Notes under the pieces: generated by a model
Databases searched by the model: none
Told to the model about the DNA's origin: nothing
The model's input: the letters and a program-made list of their open reading frames with translations, nothing else
In this document: one piece after another, positions 34,126-45,473 of the stretch
How positions within the stretch are numbered: the stretch's first letter is position 1
Layout: each line of letters begins with the position of its first letter
Source of the DNA: Symbiodinium natans
Taxonomy: Eukaryota; Sar; Dinophyceae; Suessiales; Symbiodiniaceae
Reading direction: 5' to 3'
DNA length: 64,000 bases
Assembly (NCBI GenBank): GCA_905221605.1
Contig: CAJNDS010000183.1
Span: 1 to 64,000, forward strand
Translations under genes and position numbers: made by a program

Positions 34126-34810
34126 CTGCCGTAGGTTCCCAAAGAAGGGCCTGCCACCACGCAAAACCGCATGGAACACATTCTGGTTGTAATGATATTC
34201 TTAATATTCATATAATAGTAAAAATCTATCATAACAGTAAGAAAAATAATACCAATAATAATGATAACAATATTAATGATATCAATAATTTTACAACTAA
34301 TTAAATTTGGGTGCAAGAGAAGTCGCGCCAAGCTCCTCATCCCAAACGTGTTGAAACCTGCATGCCCTGCCCAGACCGGTGCAGCTAGTTCAAAACATCC
34401 GCGTGCCAGATGATCCCGCAGCGATCAGTTCAAGGGCTGCTTTGGACATGCGTACGGAAGACCCATCTGAACTTGGAGGTCCATGGTACTTATTAACCAA
34501 TTTATAGCTGTACTTCTTACCCACTTATGATCCCCTGAAGTGCCTTAATATGGTGCTTAGTAACCTCAATGATAACTGTACTTATCACCCACTTATAGGC
34601 CCCTTAAGTGCCCTTTTAGGCTAGAACGGCAGCCCTCATGGCAGCTTGGCAACTTCGTCGGGTGGGCTTGAAGGGGACGCCCCCAGGCCGGTATCTTGGC
34701 GATGCGTCAGGGCTCATGTGTCAATGATTTAGGGTTTAGGGTTTAGGGTATCACAGGAACTGGAAACCTAAACAGGCTGGTAATACTTCGCTTCTTTATT
34801 AAGTCACTCT

Positions 34811-34958
34811 GTGTACGAACTGTCTTGTTGGTCCGCGTCGTTCCGAAGTAAGGACTCCTGTGGCGACGATGACGCTGAACTCAAAAACCCTTTGAGCCCT
34901 GAAGCGCAAAGACTGGCTCAGGAAAAAGACGAGAACCCTGGCGCAAGGTTTATCTACC
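34811..34958 (+). CDS. Candidate exon truncated by a MITE
   Basis: Plus frame reads KDSCGDDDAELKNPLSPEAQ RLAQEKDENPGARF, acidic and charged, with the minus strand closed by stops. The frame runs straight into the terminal repeat of a MITE at 34959, so either the element landed in an exon or the exon ends just before it. Confidence 0.4.
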
Positions 34959-35054
34959 ATTTGCTTAAGAACACAAAAAGAAGATTCTTCCTTATAGGGG
35001 CAATATAAGGATTATTAATTTCAATTTCTTGGGGGTTCTTGAGCAAATAGTAGT
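34957..35054. mobile_element. MITE family C copy
   Basis: CTACCATTTGCTTAAGAAC ... GGGGGTTCTTGAGCAAATAGTAG. It ends a convincing plus-strand open frame at 34958. Confidence 0.83.
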
Positions 35055-36128
35055 TATATTAATTTAATTAAAAAAATAAAAATAATAATAATAACAATAA
35101 TAATAATAGTAGATAGGAATCATGGTCAGCCGCCAGTCACGCTGAGCCCGGAACGGTAGGATCGATGTCCATCCCTGTACCAGTCGCCTGGTGAAGCATT
35201 CTGCGGGAGTTTAGGGTTTAGGGTTTAGGGTTTAGGGTTTAGGGTGGGACATGGTCCAACGAAGTTTACATGAATCACCCGCTGCGGCGTACACACCCGG
35301 GCTGCAAGCCCGGCCCTGTCAGAGCCCTAAGCCGCAAACATGAGTGTTCTTCTAAGTTTGGGTCCTTGCTTCACAAGCCAGAAACCGTGGGTAGAGTATG
35401 CTGCTTCGGCTTGCGGGAACAAACAAAACAACTCCTGGAGCATAAGAGGGGCCCGCCAGCGCCTACTTGCTGAGGGCAGCTTATGGGTGGCTGTCAAAAT
35501 TATGAGCCCTTTTGGGGTACCCTAAATATTAGGTGCCGTATTATAATAGGGATCCAAAAAAAAAGACAATAATTTTGAGAACCACCCTTATAGGTTTCGC
35601 AGAGTTCCCACCTGTCAGGGCATCCGGCGTCTGCCGGCTCGGTGGAGGAGCGTACCTTCCGCAAGGAACTGGGGGTTTACGAGGAGAGGGGTACCCTTCT
35701 TGGGGATCCCTTTCCGGGGATGCTGTTCCTTTTTGGGGTATCACCCTAAACCCTAAACCCTAAACCCGATTTTTGGAAAAATGCCCAACGAGGCTTGAGA
35801 TGGAGCCATGACCCGATTTCTTCAGCCAGTAGGTCTCTCTTCAGGGCTCCCGTACATTACCCAACATTAATACAAGTTTAGGGTTTAGGGTTTAGGGTTT
35901 AGGATTTAGGGTTTAGGGTTCAGGGTTTAGGGTTTAGTACTGAATAGCTTACCGGCTCTTAGGTATATAATCTAGGGGGATATAGGGTACCTAATTCCCG
36001 CATTCCCTACGAAGATCCAGTAGGATTGACCCAGGGTCTTCAGCTTACACGGCCCATTCTGGTGCTCATGTCCTCGAATGTCCAGGTCCTGGTGCTTCGG
36101 GTTTAGGGCTTTTAGGGTACGGGGCTTA

Positions 36129-36434
36129 GGGTTTTTTTGGCTTTTGGGAAGAGTTTCCGGGTGGCATGAGAGTTCATTAGATTCCCACCGGACACTGTAT
36201 TCGACCTTTCATGGCTTTGCGATTCGTGCCATCCTTAAGCAGACTACAGCTGAGGTGTTAAAAGAAGGCGGTCGTCTGAAACACATCACATCATCTCACT
36301 TGAAATGGCAAGTCTGCGTGAGCAGTCCCAGGCGCGGTGCCAATAACTCTTCCTGCTGTTGCTGTCGGCATGGCTCTGTGACTATAACCGACTTTATACT
36401 GCAGTTCTTGCCACTACTCTGCCCAGTAGCCTAA
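36129..36434 (+). CDS. Candidate open frame, unidentified
   Basis: Plus frame of about 100 codons containing HGFAIRAILKQTTAEVLKEG and a CCCC run, ending in a TAA that is created by a following CCTAAA repeat. No motif recognised; a true exon may end at GCCCA|GTAGCC. Confidence 0.3.
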   Translation, partial: GFFWLLGRVSGWHESSLDSHRTLYSTFHGFAIRAILKQTTAEVLKEGGRLKHITSSHLKWQVCVSSPRRGANNSSCCCCRHGSVTITDFILQFLPLLCPVA

Positions 36435-36735
36435 ACCCTAAACGCTAAAGTCCTAAACCCTAAATCCTAAACCCTACAGACCCTAAACCCTAAACCCCTA
36501 GACCCTTACACCCTAAAACCTAAACCCCTAAATCGTATAGATCCTAACCCCTAAACCCCTAAACCCTAAACCCTAAACCCGAAACCCTAAACCCTAAACC
36601 CTAAACTCCCCAAACCCTAAACCCTAAACCCTAAACCCTAAACCCTAAACCCTAAACCCTAAACCCTAAACCCTAAACCCTAAACCCTAAACTCCCCAAA
36701 CCCTAAACCCTAAACCCTAAACTCCCCAAGTCCTG
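36432..36735. repeat. Interstitial telomere-like array, CCCTAAA, partly degenerate
   Basis: Degenerate at its left side, then perfect CCCTAAA runs interrupted by the recurring insert CTCCCC (AAACTCCCCAAACCC), three times. Confidence 0.93.
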
Positions 36736-36808
36736 AACCCTGAGTCCCATGGCCTGTCCAGCATCGGATCGCGGGGCACCGACCCGGGGACTGGCTCCTC
36801 GGACCACC
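36735..36808 (-). CDS. Candidate exon after a strong acceptor
   Basis: CTCTTCTCTCGCAG is one of the best acceptors in the window on the minus strand. The following frame reads WSEEPVPGSVPRDPMLDRPW and reaches the telomere-like array, where GTTCAGG could be the donor. No family recognised. Confidence 0.3.
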
Positions 36809-37250
36809 TGCGAGAGAAGAGCGGAGCCTTGGGGTTTATATAGGCTTTAAAAGGATAATAATGAGAGGGTTTAGGGTTTGGGGTTTAGGGTTTAGGGTTT
36901 AGGGTTTCGGGTTTAGGGTTTAATTAGGGTTTAGGATTTAGGGTTAAGGATTTGGGGTTTAAGGAAAATAATGGGCCATTCTAGACCCCCAACAGCAACC
37001 TAGGAACAAAAGGGTTCCTGTTTTGGCCCAGCATACATGCGGCGTGCAGTGGGAACTTGACATCCGCACCTGAAGACCCACACTTCGAGATCAGTAGCCC
37101 TAAACCCTAAACCCTAAACCCGAAACCCTAAACCCGAAACCCTAAACCCTATGAACCCCCCCTGGTCCTACACTTCGGGCGTCAAGACTGGCAGCGCAGC
37201 GGCTCGAAAGCGATCCCGGGCACTACCAACAAGCCGGGAGTTGCCATGTC

Positions 37251-37490
37251 AGGGTTCAGGGTTCAGGGTTCAGGGTTCAGGGTTCAGGGTTCAGGGTTCA
37301 GGGTTTAGGGTTTAGGGTTTAGGGTTTAGGGTTTAGGGTTTAGGGTTTAGGGTTTAGGGTTTAGGGTTCCGAGTTCAGGGTTCAGGGTTCAGGGTTTAGG
37401 GTTCAGGGTTTAGGGTTGAGGGTTCAGGGTTCAGGGTTGAGGGTTCAGGGTTTAGGGTTGAGGGTTTAGGGTTTAGGGTTTAGGGCGGGT
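37251..37490. repeat. Variant array GGGTTCA mixed with GGGTTTA and GGGTTGA
   Basis: Seven or more GGGTTCA units, then perfect GGGTTTA, then alternating variants. Confidence 0.93.
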
Positions 37491-38788
37491 TTAGGACTCA
37501 TGACAACACTACGCGTGTTTAGGGCTTGGGGTTTCTCAGGGGGACAAAAACCAAACCATGACCCATCCGCACCAACTAAACCCTAAACCCCAAACCCTAA
37601 AACCATAAAACCCTAAACCCTAACCCCTAAACCCTAAACCCCAAACCTTAAACCCTAAACCCTAAAACCATAAAACCCTAAACCCTAACCCCTAAACCCC
37701 AAACCCTAAAACCCTAAAACCCTAAAACCCTAAACCCTAAACCCCAAACCCTAAACTTACAAGGCTCTGCCTGTCCCGCGATGCGCTCGGGTACGCCATC
37801 TGACCTGGGGACCGCTTCTTTAGGGTTTAGGGTTTACTGTAGGGTTTAGGGTTAGGGTTTAGGGTTTAGGGTTTAGGGCTTAGGGCTGAGGATTCATAAC
37901 TTCCTCGACTCGAAGACGTCCCTCTGCTGTCAACACCCTAAACCCCAAACCCCAAACCCCAAACCGTAAACCCTAAACCCTAAACCCTAAAACCTAAACC
38001 CACCCTAAGCCCTGCATACACCCATCCTACACTGTTACACACTGAACCCCGAAGGCTAAACCCTCAACTCCAAAGCCATCCTGACAACATCCGAAGGCCT
38101 TCCCAGAACGTGCTTTGAAAACAAACCGACTGCCCCTCCTAAACCCTAAACCCTAAACCCTAAACCCTAAACCCGAAACCCTAAACCCTAAACCCTGGGA
38201 TCCGGGCTTTCATGGAAGGGCTCTGCAACGAAGCTACCTGTCACACCCCAACTCATCGGAGAGTGAGCTTGAGCGTTTAGGGTTTAGGGTTTAGGGTTGA
38301 GGGTTGAGGGTTGAGGGTTGAGGGTTTAGGGTTCAGGGTTTAGGGCTTAAGGGGTTCCCAGAGAGCAGTGGAAGAACCCAAAGATGCAGCGATCGGTCCC
38401 AGGAAAAGTGTCGTTTAGGGTTTAGGGTTTGTTTTAGGAACCCTTAAGGGGATCTACTTTTTGGATCCTCCCAAAAATCTGGGTGGTAAAGCAAAATGAA
38501 AGATACTGACCACTGCACTGCCTCTAGACACGTCCCACTTCCCGTAGCTTCACAGCATCATGGAACGAAACCTGTCACACCTGCAACCTTTTGACTGCCG
38601 ACGCCCCTCACCAGGCTATCAAACCCTAAACCGTAAGCCCTAGCTGGGCTGGCCTGCGGTCGGAAACGTGTACGGCGCAGGTGCCTCTCAAGAAAAAAAA
38701 CCTTCGAACACTCCATTGAGGGTTTAGGGTGTAGGGTTTATAGGGTTAAGGATTTAGGGTTGGGTTTAGGGTGTAGGGTTTAGGGTTT

Positions 38789-38880
38789 ACCTAAAGGCTC
38801 TAATGTAGTTCCTTTTTGAGTTAGTTAAATGGAATTTTAGTATACTACCCCAAAAAAGGTACTACATAGGAGCCTTTGGG
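38789..38880. mobile_element. MITE family K copy (pair with 14.33 kb)
   Basis: ACCTAAAGGCTCTAATGTAGTTCC ... GGTACTACATAGGAGCCTTTGGGT; a shorter relative at 14333-14415. Confidence 0.75.
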
Positions 38881-41095
38881 TAGGGTTTAGGGTCTAAACC
38901 GACCCGCCACTTGCAGAGACTTCAGGATTGACGGTTTTATTGGACAAGAGAGCACTTGGGGAAGGCAAAAGGGTCAGGAGATGGCTTTCTTGAAAGGGTG
39001 TCGGGTGGGCGCGGGGCAAGGGGTACGTGGCCACCCTAAACCCTAAACCCTGAAGGTTTAGAGCTGTGGGTTTAGGGGTTTGGGGTTCAGGGTTTAGAAC
39101 CCTGAACCCCAAACCTAAACACTACTTGCACGCCATGCCTCGCGTGGGCGCGGTGGCGGTGGCGACTCAGTCACCGGAAGCCCTGTCCGATTTGGCAGCT
39201 CTAAGGGTAGTTCCATGTAGCAGGGATTATCATAGGGGGTACTAGAATCCCGATTCAGGACTGTTCGTATAAGGGAAGTTCAAATGCCCCCTTCATATGG
39301 GCCCTTAAAAGAGTACCCCTTACAAGCCTAAGGGACCATAATAAGGGCCCAGGTAACCACCGCCAGAGCAGCACCACCTAAAGCCGCCACGGTAGTAGCT
39401 CCCCTGGTTTTTACGAGGGAATGGGGGGAATTAGGTGCCCTAGCTCATCCCTTAAAGGGGATGTAGAGGGGGACATAGGGTACCTCATTCTCTCATTCCC
39501 TCGCAAGATCATGGCTGAAGTATTGATCCTACATGGGAGCTGGTTCGGTGTCTCGGCAGCTTAAACGCGGAGAGTTGTCCTGGAACTCAACTTGTGTTTT
39601 CAGACTGGAACCCTAAACCCCAAAAAAGCCTCATGATCAGCATTGAGTGCTGAGTAGCCCTAAACCCTAAACCCTAAACCCTAAACCCTAAACCCCAAAC
39701 CCCGCAATCGTTCAACCCGCAAGTTCTTTGCCTGTGGCTGGAAATGGGTACGGCGAAGGCGAAAACGGTGCCTGAGTCGGATATGGAATCTCACGATACG
39801 CAGAAGCAACCACTCGTTTAAACGGCAAGGTGCAAGAGCAGCACGACTCTCCCCAAATGGGGGTTTCCGAACATGTTGGGGTACCCTTTCTTTTTTTGTT
39901 GGGGGGGGTTACTTTCAAAGGATAATGTAGAAAACAAAGGGGTTCCCCTATTTTCGGAAATTCCCAAATCCTGCTAGAGACATCTACATCGGCAACTCAG
40001 CCGGATGTCTAGAGGTGTAGAGAAGAAGCACCAGTCCCTCATTCGTCCGGAACCGTATACCTGCGCAGTGCGGCTTTCGCTTTGCGGCTTAGCTCTACAA
40101 CCTGAACAGCCCGAAACCCCAAATCCGAAGCCTGAAGACTCTGCTGTCAGCCCGCCAGGGCCGCAATTGAAAGACCTTAAACCCGAAACCCTAAACCCCA
40201 AACCCTAAACCCTAGACCCTAAACCCTAAACCCGAAGTGCTTCGCACCTCCTCCCCCAAGGTGGGTCGAGCCGGCACCTCAGCGGCTTGTATGTTTATGA
40301 ACAACAGTATGTTTGGCTGACTTTAAGTTCCTTAACAAGAAACCAGCAACTGAAGCGGCTTCGGGCTTTAGGATATAACCAGCTCAATCGTGAGGGTGAG
40401 ACGCAAGCCTATGGGCCAACTTAATCCGCCGGAGCATCCACTAACCCTTATAACACATCTTAACACCAGCGCCAGCCCTTGCATCATTGCCGTCCCGTGC
40501 TTGAAGCACCCTGAAGCCAAAACGCACCTGTGTTTCATATGATTCATATGTAGTTCCTTTGCCTGGCTGGCCCGATCATGCGGTCCTTTCCAGCCTCTTT
40601 CGTGGGAACCCAGCTGAGATTGGACACCCTAGCCTCATTCCCTCTGTGTTTCTGTCGCATACTACGAGGATTACGGGTGCTCCACAGGTGGGACGCCCAA
40701 CAAAATGTCGGCTTTGGCCGGCTTTGGCAATTGTTTCCGGGTCCGAGGTTTTGGCTTCGCCATGAATCCTTCTTGTTCCTATGGTATACCTATGGCATCC
40801 GATCTTTTGCGTGTGCATCTGTGTCTAGTCCTCAATAGTAAAGATGCTTTCTCAGCCGTTTTGGCAGATAAGTATCGTGCCGGGTAAACCCAGATTCTTC
40901 TGCCTACGCAGCCCAAACGCACCAAAAGCCTCGAAGCCCGAAAAAAATCGAGGGTTGCCCATTTGGGCTGGGCGGCCAGGCCAACGAACTTTACACACGC
41001 GAGCAGTCGCGCTGTGCGCAGAGGTGTTGAGGCCATGGGCGGTTTCAGGACATGAGCTTGGAAAAGCCAGAAGATGAATGTCCAACTGGTTCTTC

Positions 41096-41174
41096 GAAGG
41101 GAATGAGGGAATTAGGGCCCTACATATACCCTTTAGGGGCGCAGATAGGGCCCTCATTCCTTCATTCCCTACTT
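41096..41174. mobile_element. MITE family F copy
   Basis: GGAATGAGGGAATTAGGGCCCTA ... TAGGGCCCTCATTCCTTCATTCC. Related copies lie at about 35957-36010 and 39413-39505. Confidence 0.75.
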
Positions 41175-41186
41175 AGAACCAGCCAG

Positions 41187-41308
41187 ATGTCCCCACGGGC
41201 TGTTCGGATCCTCGAGATTTTTCTTGACAAGGACCCTCGTGGCTCAACATGCTCAAGGGCTTCAAGGTCAAGGTCCCATGTGAGGACTCACCTCATGAGC
41301 TTCAAGGC
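41187..41308 (+). CDS. Candidate exon beside a MITE
   Basis: After ACCAGCCAG the plus frame reads MSPRAVRILEIFLDKDPRGS and a Ser/Arg-rich tail. The left side is the end of a MITE (GAATGAGGG family). No family recognised. Confidence 0.3.
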
Positions 41309-41468
41309 TTAGGGCTTAGGGTTTAGGGTTCAGGGTTCAGGGTTTAGGGTTTAGGGTTTAGGGCTAAGACAGTAGCTTAGGGGATCTACCAACCCCCTGC
41401 GCAGAATGCCTTGCTCGCCAAGGGCTGAATTCTGGGAATTTGGATTCATGGCTTCCAAGACTTGCCTA

Positions 41469-41574
41469 TACTCCCCCCAGAACCTTAATAATAAAAATAG
41501 TATTGTTCATATCCTCCTGGGTTTTATATGAACAAAAATAAAAGCAAGTAATTCTCAAGGGGGATATACTTTGC
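41469..41574. mobile_element. MITE family J copy (pair with 21.37 kb)
   Basis: CTATACTCCCCCCAGAACCTTAATAA ... CTCAAGGGGGATATA; a second copy at 21366-21452 (CTATACTCCCCTTAAAACC ... CCCAAGGGTGATATAG). Confidence 0.75.
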
Positions 41575-41935
41575 AATTGCAGTCATGTTAGCCCATTGCG
41601 CGCTCCGATTCCGGAAGCCCTCGATCTGGCAGCCACAATTGCCCCAGGCTTTTGGCTTCAGGGTTTAGGGTTTAGGGTTCAGGGTTTAGGGTTAAGGGCT
41701 TAGGGTTTAGGGTTTACCCCCTACATTATGCCCTCCCCCCCCCCGAAAAAATTAAATAGAAAACTTGGCAGGAAGCAATACATCCCTGAAGACGCTGTCT
41801 TAAGAGAGGACATGAGGTCTGGAAGCTCCATGGGGGCCTTGACTTCAGGGGCTTCTGATAACAACCATAGCCTAAATAAACCGTCGACCCGAAAGCCCGA
41901 AAGCCCTAATGCCCCCACGGACCCTGAACCCAAGC

Positions 41936-42050
41936 AGGGTTCAGGGTTCAGGGTTCAGGGTTCAGGGTTCAGGGTTCAGGGTTCAGGGTTCAGGGTTCAG
42001 GGTTTAGGGTTTAGGGTTTAGGGTTTAGGGTTTAGGGCTCAGGGTCTAAA
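41936..42050. repeat. Variant array GGGTTCA then GGGTTTA
   Basis: About ten GGGTTCA units then five GGGTTTA units, an abrupt switch of variant within one array. Confidence 0.93.
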
Positions 42051-42477
42051 CCCTTAACGACCCCCAAGCACCTATAGTCGTGAGTCTGAAGGTGCTCCAC
42101 AGTCTGGCCGGCTGCCGGAACCCCGCGCGCACAAATAACAGACCCCGCCCCACTTCTCGGGCTGCACATGTCTAAGGGCAGGCTGGCGGTTGGCAGAACG
42201 TGACAGGGGGTTTAGGGGGTTTAGGGTTTAGGGTTTAGGGTTTAGGGTTTAGGGTTTAGGGTTTAGGGGGTTCAAGGGGTTTAGGGTTCAGGGTTTCAGG
42301 GTGTGTTTTTTCCGTGGCTTTTCATGGACTGCGTGTTGCAACTCACCAGCCTCGGCACTTGGGCCGTGCTTCTAGCACTGTGCTTTCCCCACACTTTGCG
42401 GGTACAGCCTGGAGTGAGGAGGGTCTCCATGTACATCTTGCTAAACTGGAGTGCAGAGCTCCTGCTTCGGATTGCAC

Positions 42478-42542
42478 CCTTCCATCTTCTTGTCCACAAC
42501 CGCGGCGACGCAAGCATCGCCGTAGACGTTTACACAGGTCCT
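42478..42542 (-). CDS. Transporter exon: RTxxNVxGD (TM8)
   Basis: Reads RTCVNVYGDACVAAVVDKKM EG, the substrate-binding TM8 signature RTxxNVxGDxxxAxxV with the Asp and Asn retained. With the acceptor TTCGAG|AGG the join is LLDR-RT, one residue shorter than the usual DRxRT. The lower boundary is a guess (GG|GTGCAA). Confidence 0.8.
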
Positions 42543-42812
42543 CTCGAAGCCGGCGCAGGCTTTCCCCCCATGTGCGGTAGGTTGGGTAGCGGCAACAGCC
42601 TACTGTGACGGAACGAGATCTAAACCCCTAAGCCCTATAAACTTACAGTGAGGCGGGGGGGACGCACTCATATTCAAGAATTACAGGCTCCAAGCTGCTT
42701 TCATGCGTAAAGCCATGCAAGCCGTGCAGAACTTCCTGCACAACCTCTTTGAAAAGTGATCTATTACACTAGTAGAGTTTCTATATATATACACACATAC
42801 ACGTATGTATAT

Positions 42813-42846
<34 letters not shown>

Positions 42847-45434
42847 GACACACATATAGGCGGGGGCGTCCTCACCCGGTCCAGGAGCCAATCCACGGCC
42901 GTTATCAGGCCGAACGTCTCAGTGACCGGGATGTTCCTCGAGTCGGTGGCTTCCAGTCTTCCAGCTCAAGAAGCTGGCGGACGTGTTCGGGTTTAGGGTT
43001 TAGGGTTTAGGGTTTAGGGTTTAGGGTTTAGGGTTTAGGGTTTAGGGTTTAGGGTTTAGGGTTTAGGGTGTAGGGTGTCGGGTGTCGGGTGTCGGGTGTC
43101 GGGTGTCGGGTTTCGGGGTTGGGGTTTGGGAGGGGGCGGGGGGGGGATTCCGAAATTAGGGGTGCCTTATTGGGGTAAGGGGATCCTGCTATCGGGGGAT
43201 CCATATTGGGGGTCCCCTATTTTCGTAAACCCTAAACCACGCTGGGAGACTGAAAGCTCAATTGGCTCACAGGCTTAGGGCAGCGAGAAGCTTATGTTCC
43301 CAAAAGCACCACATCCCAAGTCGGCACAGACAGAAGGCCGGCATCACGGGAGGACGGGCAAGAAGGCTTGACTGGCGAAGTATCTGCGGTGTGTAAAATG
43401 AGTTTAGGGAAATGGGCAAACAGACAGATGGCTAGATGGATAGGTACCTGCTTTTGAATATCATTAGTAGGGAAGACATGCGAAAGACATCGATTGTACA
43501 TGGGAATACCTCAGTCGTTGGTCTCGTCAGGCATGCCCAGTCAAGCCACGCGAAGTCATGGCTGAAGTGCAGACCAGCTTCAGCGTCGTGAGCAAGGTTG
43601 TCAGAAGCACCTTACCACATCTTCTGAGCTGTGCAGATGTTATGTGCTTATCAACCCCCATCAACCCCTAAACCCTAAACCCTAAACCCTAAACCCTAAA
43701 CCCAACACCATAAACCCTAAACCCTAAACCCTAAACCCTACAGCCTAAACCCCAAACCCTAAACCCCAAAACCCCAAAACCCCAATCAACCCCCGATCAA
43801 CCCGAAACGCATTGCGACGGAGGCTCCAGGCTCCCACTGGGCACCGGTGCAGAGCCCATGGAGCAAAGAGTGGCCATGAGGACCATGGAGGCATAGTCCT
43901 GGGGTTTATTTAGGGTTTAGGGTTTAGGGTGTAGGGTGTAGGGTTTAGGGTTTAGGATTTAGGGTTTAGGGTAGCGGTCTTAGGGGTTTCAGAAGGTGCA
44001 GGTTTGGTTTGTGAGCTGAAAGGGACCGCTGGTTTCACGAGCATCGGTACCCGCCAAAGTCCCAAAACTCTGAAACCCGCAATCTGACGCCCGCCCTTAC
44101 TTATCATAAACTCGTTTAGGGTTCAGGGTTTTTAGGGTTTCGGGTGCCCCGAATCAAAACAACGCAATCCGGTTCCTCGGAGATTTTGGCCAACTTAGCG
44201 GGCCACATGGTCCGTGAGATTGAGCACCTCTTGTCCAAAACAGACCCTCAACTGCCTATTCCCTGATTATTTCCTAAACCCTACACCCTAAACCCCTAAC
44301 CCGAAAACCCCAAACCCTGAAACTCGAAGCCCTTGAACACCCCAACCCTGAAGCCTCGAATCATGAAGCCGAAACCCGAGCTTTGGACTTTTGAACCCCA
44401 ACCCCCCCCAAAGGCTGAACCCTACAACCCTATAATAAGTCCCAAAGCCCCTTAAAAGCCTAAATCAAAGGCTAGCAAGGCCAAAAAAACCGAAGTCCCC
44501 AAACCTAAACCCTAAAACGCACAATCCCCAAAACCCGAAACCCCCAAATCTCTAAACCCTCAAGCCCGAAGGACTACAACCCGAAATCCCTAAACCCGAA
44601 CCCCTGAAGCCATCCTAACTATCCCCTTGTCAAGACCCTAAACCCTAAACCCTAAACCCTAAACCCTAAACCCTAAACGCTTCTTGCCAAAACCTAAGCC
44701 GAGGATCCCCGACTCCCAAGGTGATGCCCTGGAGTGCAGCGAGGAAGGAGGTGGCGCAGATCAGATACCTGGGACAGCGATCATCTGTTGCTAACAGAGC
44801 TGCGGTTTAGGGTTTAGGGTTTAGGGTTTAGGGTGCTCTATAGTACTAATTCTACAGTGTTAGCTGCACCTTCCATGGCCGCCAGAGAAGCCCCCGGCGC
44901 TGAGCTCGTGTGCCCCAAAGCTTCCGAAACCCTTGAAACCCTAAGCCCCTATAATCCCCAACAATATAGAAACAGGAAACAGGGTTTTTGAAACCCTAAG
45001 CCCCCAGAATCCCCAACAATATTGAAACAGGAAACAGGGTTTAGGGTTTTTCAGAGGGTTTGGGGTTTTGACTGCTGTGTTGCGACATTCGACAAGCAGC
45101 CGTGCGGGTGAAGTGAAGCGACTCGTCGAGATGTCGGGATTGTCCCTAAACCCTAGACCCTAGACCCTAAACCCTAAACCCTAAATAAACCCTAAACCCT
45201 CATTAGCCTTGGGAAACTCCTACAAGCTCTTGTCAACCCTGAGAAACCAAGCTTAATATGCCCTTCTGAACCCTTCATAAAGCCCCAAAACTCTCATCTC
45301 TTCTTTGCTTAATAACTCTCAACTTTCTCATTTTTTTTCGTGTGTGGGGGGCCGGGGGGGGGGGGTTCTTCAGCAATAAGTAGTCATCTAGAACCCCCAC
45401 CTTGACGAGGGCTTTCCAAAGAATAGGACTTGGT

Positions 45435-45473
<39 letters not shown>

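Larger units (their letters stand above)
27875..42477. other. Repeat-rich interval with no recognisable gene family
   Basis: About 14.6 kb of alternating telomere-like arrays, MITEs, a period-8 satellite (30.07-30.47 kb) and 50-300-bp single-copy pieces. Many pieces are flanked by plausible splice sites, but the two strands read equally well. AT-rich, apparently non-coding stretches lie at 31.93-32.02, 32.20-32.40, 34.19-34.31 and 35.05-35.11 kb. No motif allowed a family call. Confidence 0.45.

Noticed and set aside
31300-38250. Shared peptide KGSATKLP at about 31.3 and 38.2 kb, with differences only at third codon positions
   Set aside because: Only 24 nt with 20 identities; several such matches are expected by chance in 64 kb, and neighbouring sequence is unrelated.
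42303-42608. Plus-strand hydrophobic open frame of about 100 codons that looked like a membrane protein
   Set aside because: The opposite strand carries RTCVNVYGDA, a diagnostic SLC1 motif continuous in phase with neighbouring exons, so the plus frame is an antisense shadow.
42687-42759. Plus-strand terminal exon candidate (MRKAMQAVQNFLHNLFEK, stop)
   Set aside because: It lies within the minus-strand transporter intron between two exons that code adjacent residues. It has an acceptable acceptor but no other support, so it was not listed.
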